Positions 6,245 through 6,898 of a stretch of DNA of 6,898 nucleotides are shown in pieces. The stretch covers positions 1 to 6,898 of the forward strand of contig CAIXPV010000146.1 in assembly GCA_903921405.1 (NCBI GenBank). The letters run 5' to 3'. Under the pieces are notes generated by a model that saw nothing but the letters and a program-made list of their open reading frames with translations, was not told where the DNA came from and made no database searches. Source of the DNA: an uncultured Actinomycetes bacterium. GTDB taxonomy: Bacteria > Actinomycetota > Actinomycetes > Nanopelagicales > Nanopelagicaceae. The position numbers were made by a program, and so were the translations under genes. How positions within the stretch are numbered: position 1 is the first letter of the stretch; the number at the start of each line of letters is the position of its first letter.

Positions 6245-6294
6245 AGTTGATTTCTTGTTTTAAACAGACAGTTGATTTCTTGTCGTAAAAAGAT
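6245..6294. repeat. 25-base tandem duplication upstream of the tRNA promoter
   Basis: AGTTGATTTCTTGT occurs at 6245-6258 and 6270-6283. The period is 25, and the following 11 bases also resemble each other (for example TAAACAGA and TAAAAAGA). The octamer GATTGAGC also appears on both sides, at 6226-6233 and 6292-6299. The block lies between the UPF0182 stop and the tRNA promoter in otherwise unexplained AT-rich DNA. Confidence 0.8.
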
Positions 6295-6334
6295 TGAGCG
6301 ATGAGGGCCAGATTCATGCGATTTATGCATGGAT

Positions 6335-6363
6335 TTGGTCTTTATCTGCCTAACGCCTAAGAT
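6335..6363 (+). promoter_or_regulatory. Promoter of the initiator tRNA gene
   Basis: TTGGTC (6335-6340) and TAAGAT (6358-6363) are spaced by 17 bases. Transcription would start near 6370-6371, giving a precursor with a leader of about five bases before the mature tRNA 5' end. Confidence 0.55.
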
Positions 6364-6375
6364 TGCCGTTACCGA

Positions 6376-6452
<77 letters not shown>

Positions 6453-6468
6453 GTAAGAATGTATGAAG

Positions 6469-6504
6469 AATCTCGCCGTGGATAACCCACGAGCGAGATT
6501 TTTT
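6469..6504 (+). terminator. Intrinsic terminator after the initiator tRNA
   Basis: AATCTCGCCGTGG (6469-6481) pairs with CCACG (6487-6491) and, past one bulged A, GCGAGATT (6493-6500). The 13-bp stem has a 5-base loop and runs into a T tract (6499-6504). Confidence 0.92.
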
Positions 6505-6553
6505 ATAGCCCCGATAGATCGGCGTTCATATCAATCCTCGGAGATTCGTGAGT

Positions 6554-6624
6554 TAAGAATCTAAAACCGGTAAGCGCCGAAATCCTAAATTAAGGTGATT
6601 TCAAGCGTCGGTTTTAGATTCTTA
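6554..6624. repeat. Long inverted repeat between tRNA terminator and P-type ATPase stop
   Basis: TAAGAATCTAAAACCG (6554-6569) is perfectly complementary to 6609-6624, a 16-bp stem. Within the 39-base interior, CGC (6575-6577) can pair with GCG (6605-6607) and GAAATC (6579-6584) with GATTTC (6597-6602), so the whole 71 bases fold into one long hairpin. The right arm ends one base before the stop codon of the minus-strand ATPase gene. It may act as that gene's 3' end or terminator, but no T run follows on either strand. Confidence 0.85.
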
Positions 6625-6625
6625 C

Positions 6626-6898
6626 CTACTTAATACGCAGTGAGTTAGTGACGACGAATACCGAAGACATGGCCATGGCGGCGGCGGCATAAATTGGCTG
6701 TAAAAGACCCAGCGCTGCAATAGGAATCCCAATGACGTTATAGATAAGCGCCCAGCCCATATTCAAACGGATTATTTTTAAGGTCTTCTTAGCAAGTTTT
6801 AATGCATCAATAACACTTGCTAGCCCTGAGTTCATCAACGTTATATCGGCACTTGAAATTGCTGTATCGGTTCCTGTGCCCATTGCCATAGATAAATC
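6626..6898 (-). CDS. copA: Copper-transporting P1B-type ATPase, C-terminal 90 residues (runs off right edge)
   Basis: Only the C-terminus is visible, ending at TAG 6626-6628. It begins with DLSMAMGTGTDTAI, the end of the ATP-binding/hinge region typical of heavy-metal P-type ATPases, followed by SSADITLM and a linker helix. The last two membrane helices then follow. The first carries NMGWALIYNVIGIPIAALG with the YN pair, and the second carries MAMSS, matching the MxxSS signature. In known P1B-1 ATPases YN and MxxSS contribute to copper(I) binding, so a copper(I) exporter is the best call. The protein ends VVTNSLRIK, as usual for CopA-type pumps. The phosphorylation motif, CPC site and any metal-binding N-domains lie outside the window. 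It converges with the tRNA gene across the 6554-6624 hairpin. Confidence 0.9.
   Translation of the reverse strand, partial: DLSMAMGTGTDTAISSADITLMNSGLASVIDALKLAKKTLKIIRLNMGWALIYNVIGIPIAALGLLQPIYAAAAMAMSSVFVVTNSLRIK

Noticed and set aside
6511..6522. Short dyad CCGATAGATCGG after the tRNA terminator
   Set aside because: Only 5-bp arms around two bases, with no T run and no adjacent gene start.
6548..6647. GTGAGTTA at 6548-6555 and 6640-6647 as a target-site duplication around the 71-base hairpin
   Set aside because: The copies are not placed symmetrically to the arms (one overlaps the left arm, the other lies inside the ATPase gene), so chance is more likely.

Overview
This window looks like chromosomal DNA from a streamlined, moderate- to low-GC actinobacterium. 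A freshwater Nanopelagicales/acI-type lineage is my best inference, but I could not test it. Three things support it. The block UPF0182 membrane protein, Lon-like secreted protease and DUF2342 protein matches the conserved actinobacterial neighbourhood known from mycobacteria (Rv3193c-Rv3195). The initiator tRNA has the C1:U72 form I recall from actinobacteria. Several promoters read TANNNT followed by six bases and then the first base of the transcript or start codon, which is typical of leaderless actinobacterial genes.

Layout from the left. Positions 1-299 (minus) hold the N-terminal part of a YgjP-like M48-type metallopeptidase that runs off the left edge, with a leaderless promoter at 306-311. 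The 412-base gap at 300-711 holds no convincing protein gene. It contains a well-formed candidate small RNA gene (promoter 492-520, RNA about 527-607, folded end to end with a U-tract), short repeats, and two extra tandem copies of the 3' end of the next gene. Positions 712-2034 (minus) encode a DUF2342/TIGR03624 protein without visible metal-binding motifs. A divergent promoter region (2035-2207) separates it from a plus-strand run: an 81-residue single-pass membrane protein (2208-2453), a PDZ-less YlbL-like serine-lysine protease (2466-3209) and, after a 150-base gap, a 949-residue UPF0182 seven-pass membrane protein (3360-6209). The 166-base gap that follows carries a 25-base tandem duplication and the promoter of an initiator tRNA-fMet (6376-6449), which ends in a strong intrinsic terminator (6469-6504). 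A long inverted repeat (6554-6624) sits directly beyond the stop of a minus-strand copper-type P1B-ATPase, whose last 90 residues are visible (6626-6898).

How the genes fit together: the membrane protease, its small membrane neighbour and the UPF0182 protein are co-oriented and all predicted to act at or outside the cytoplasmic membrane, with DUF2342 divergent from them. A shared envelope role is plausible but unproven. The CopA-type pump and the tRNA look functionally separate. The least explained items are the candidate small RNA at 527-607 and the triplicated, stop-codon-containing gene end at 658-738.
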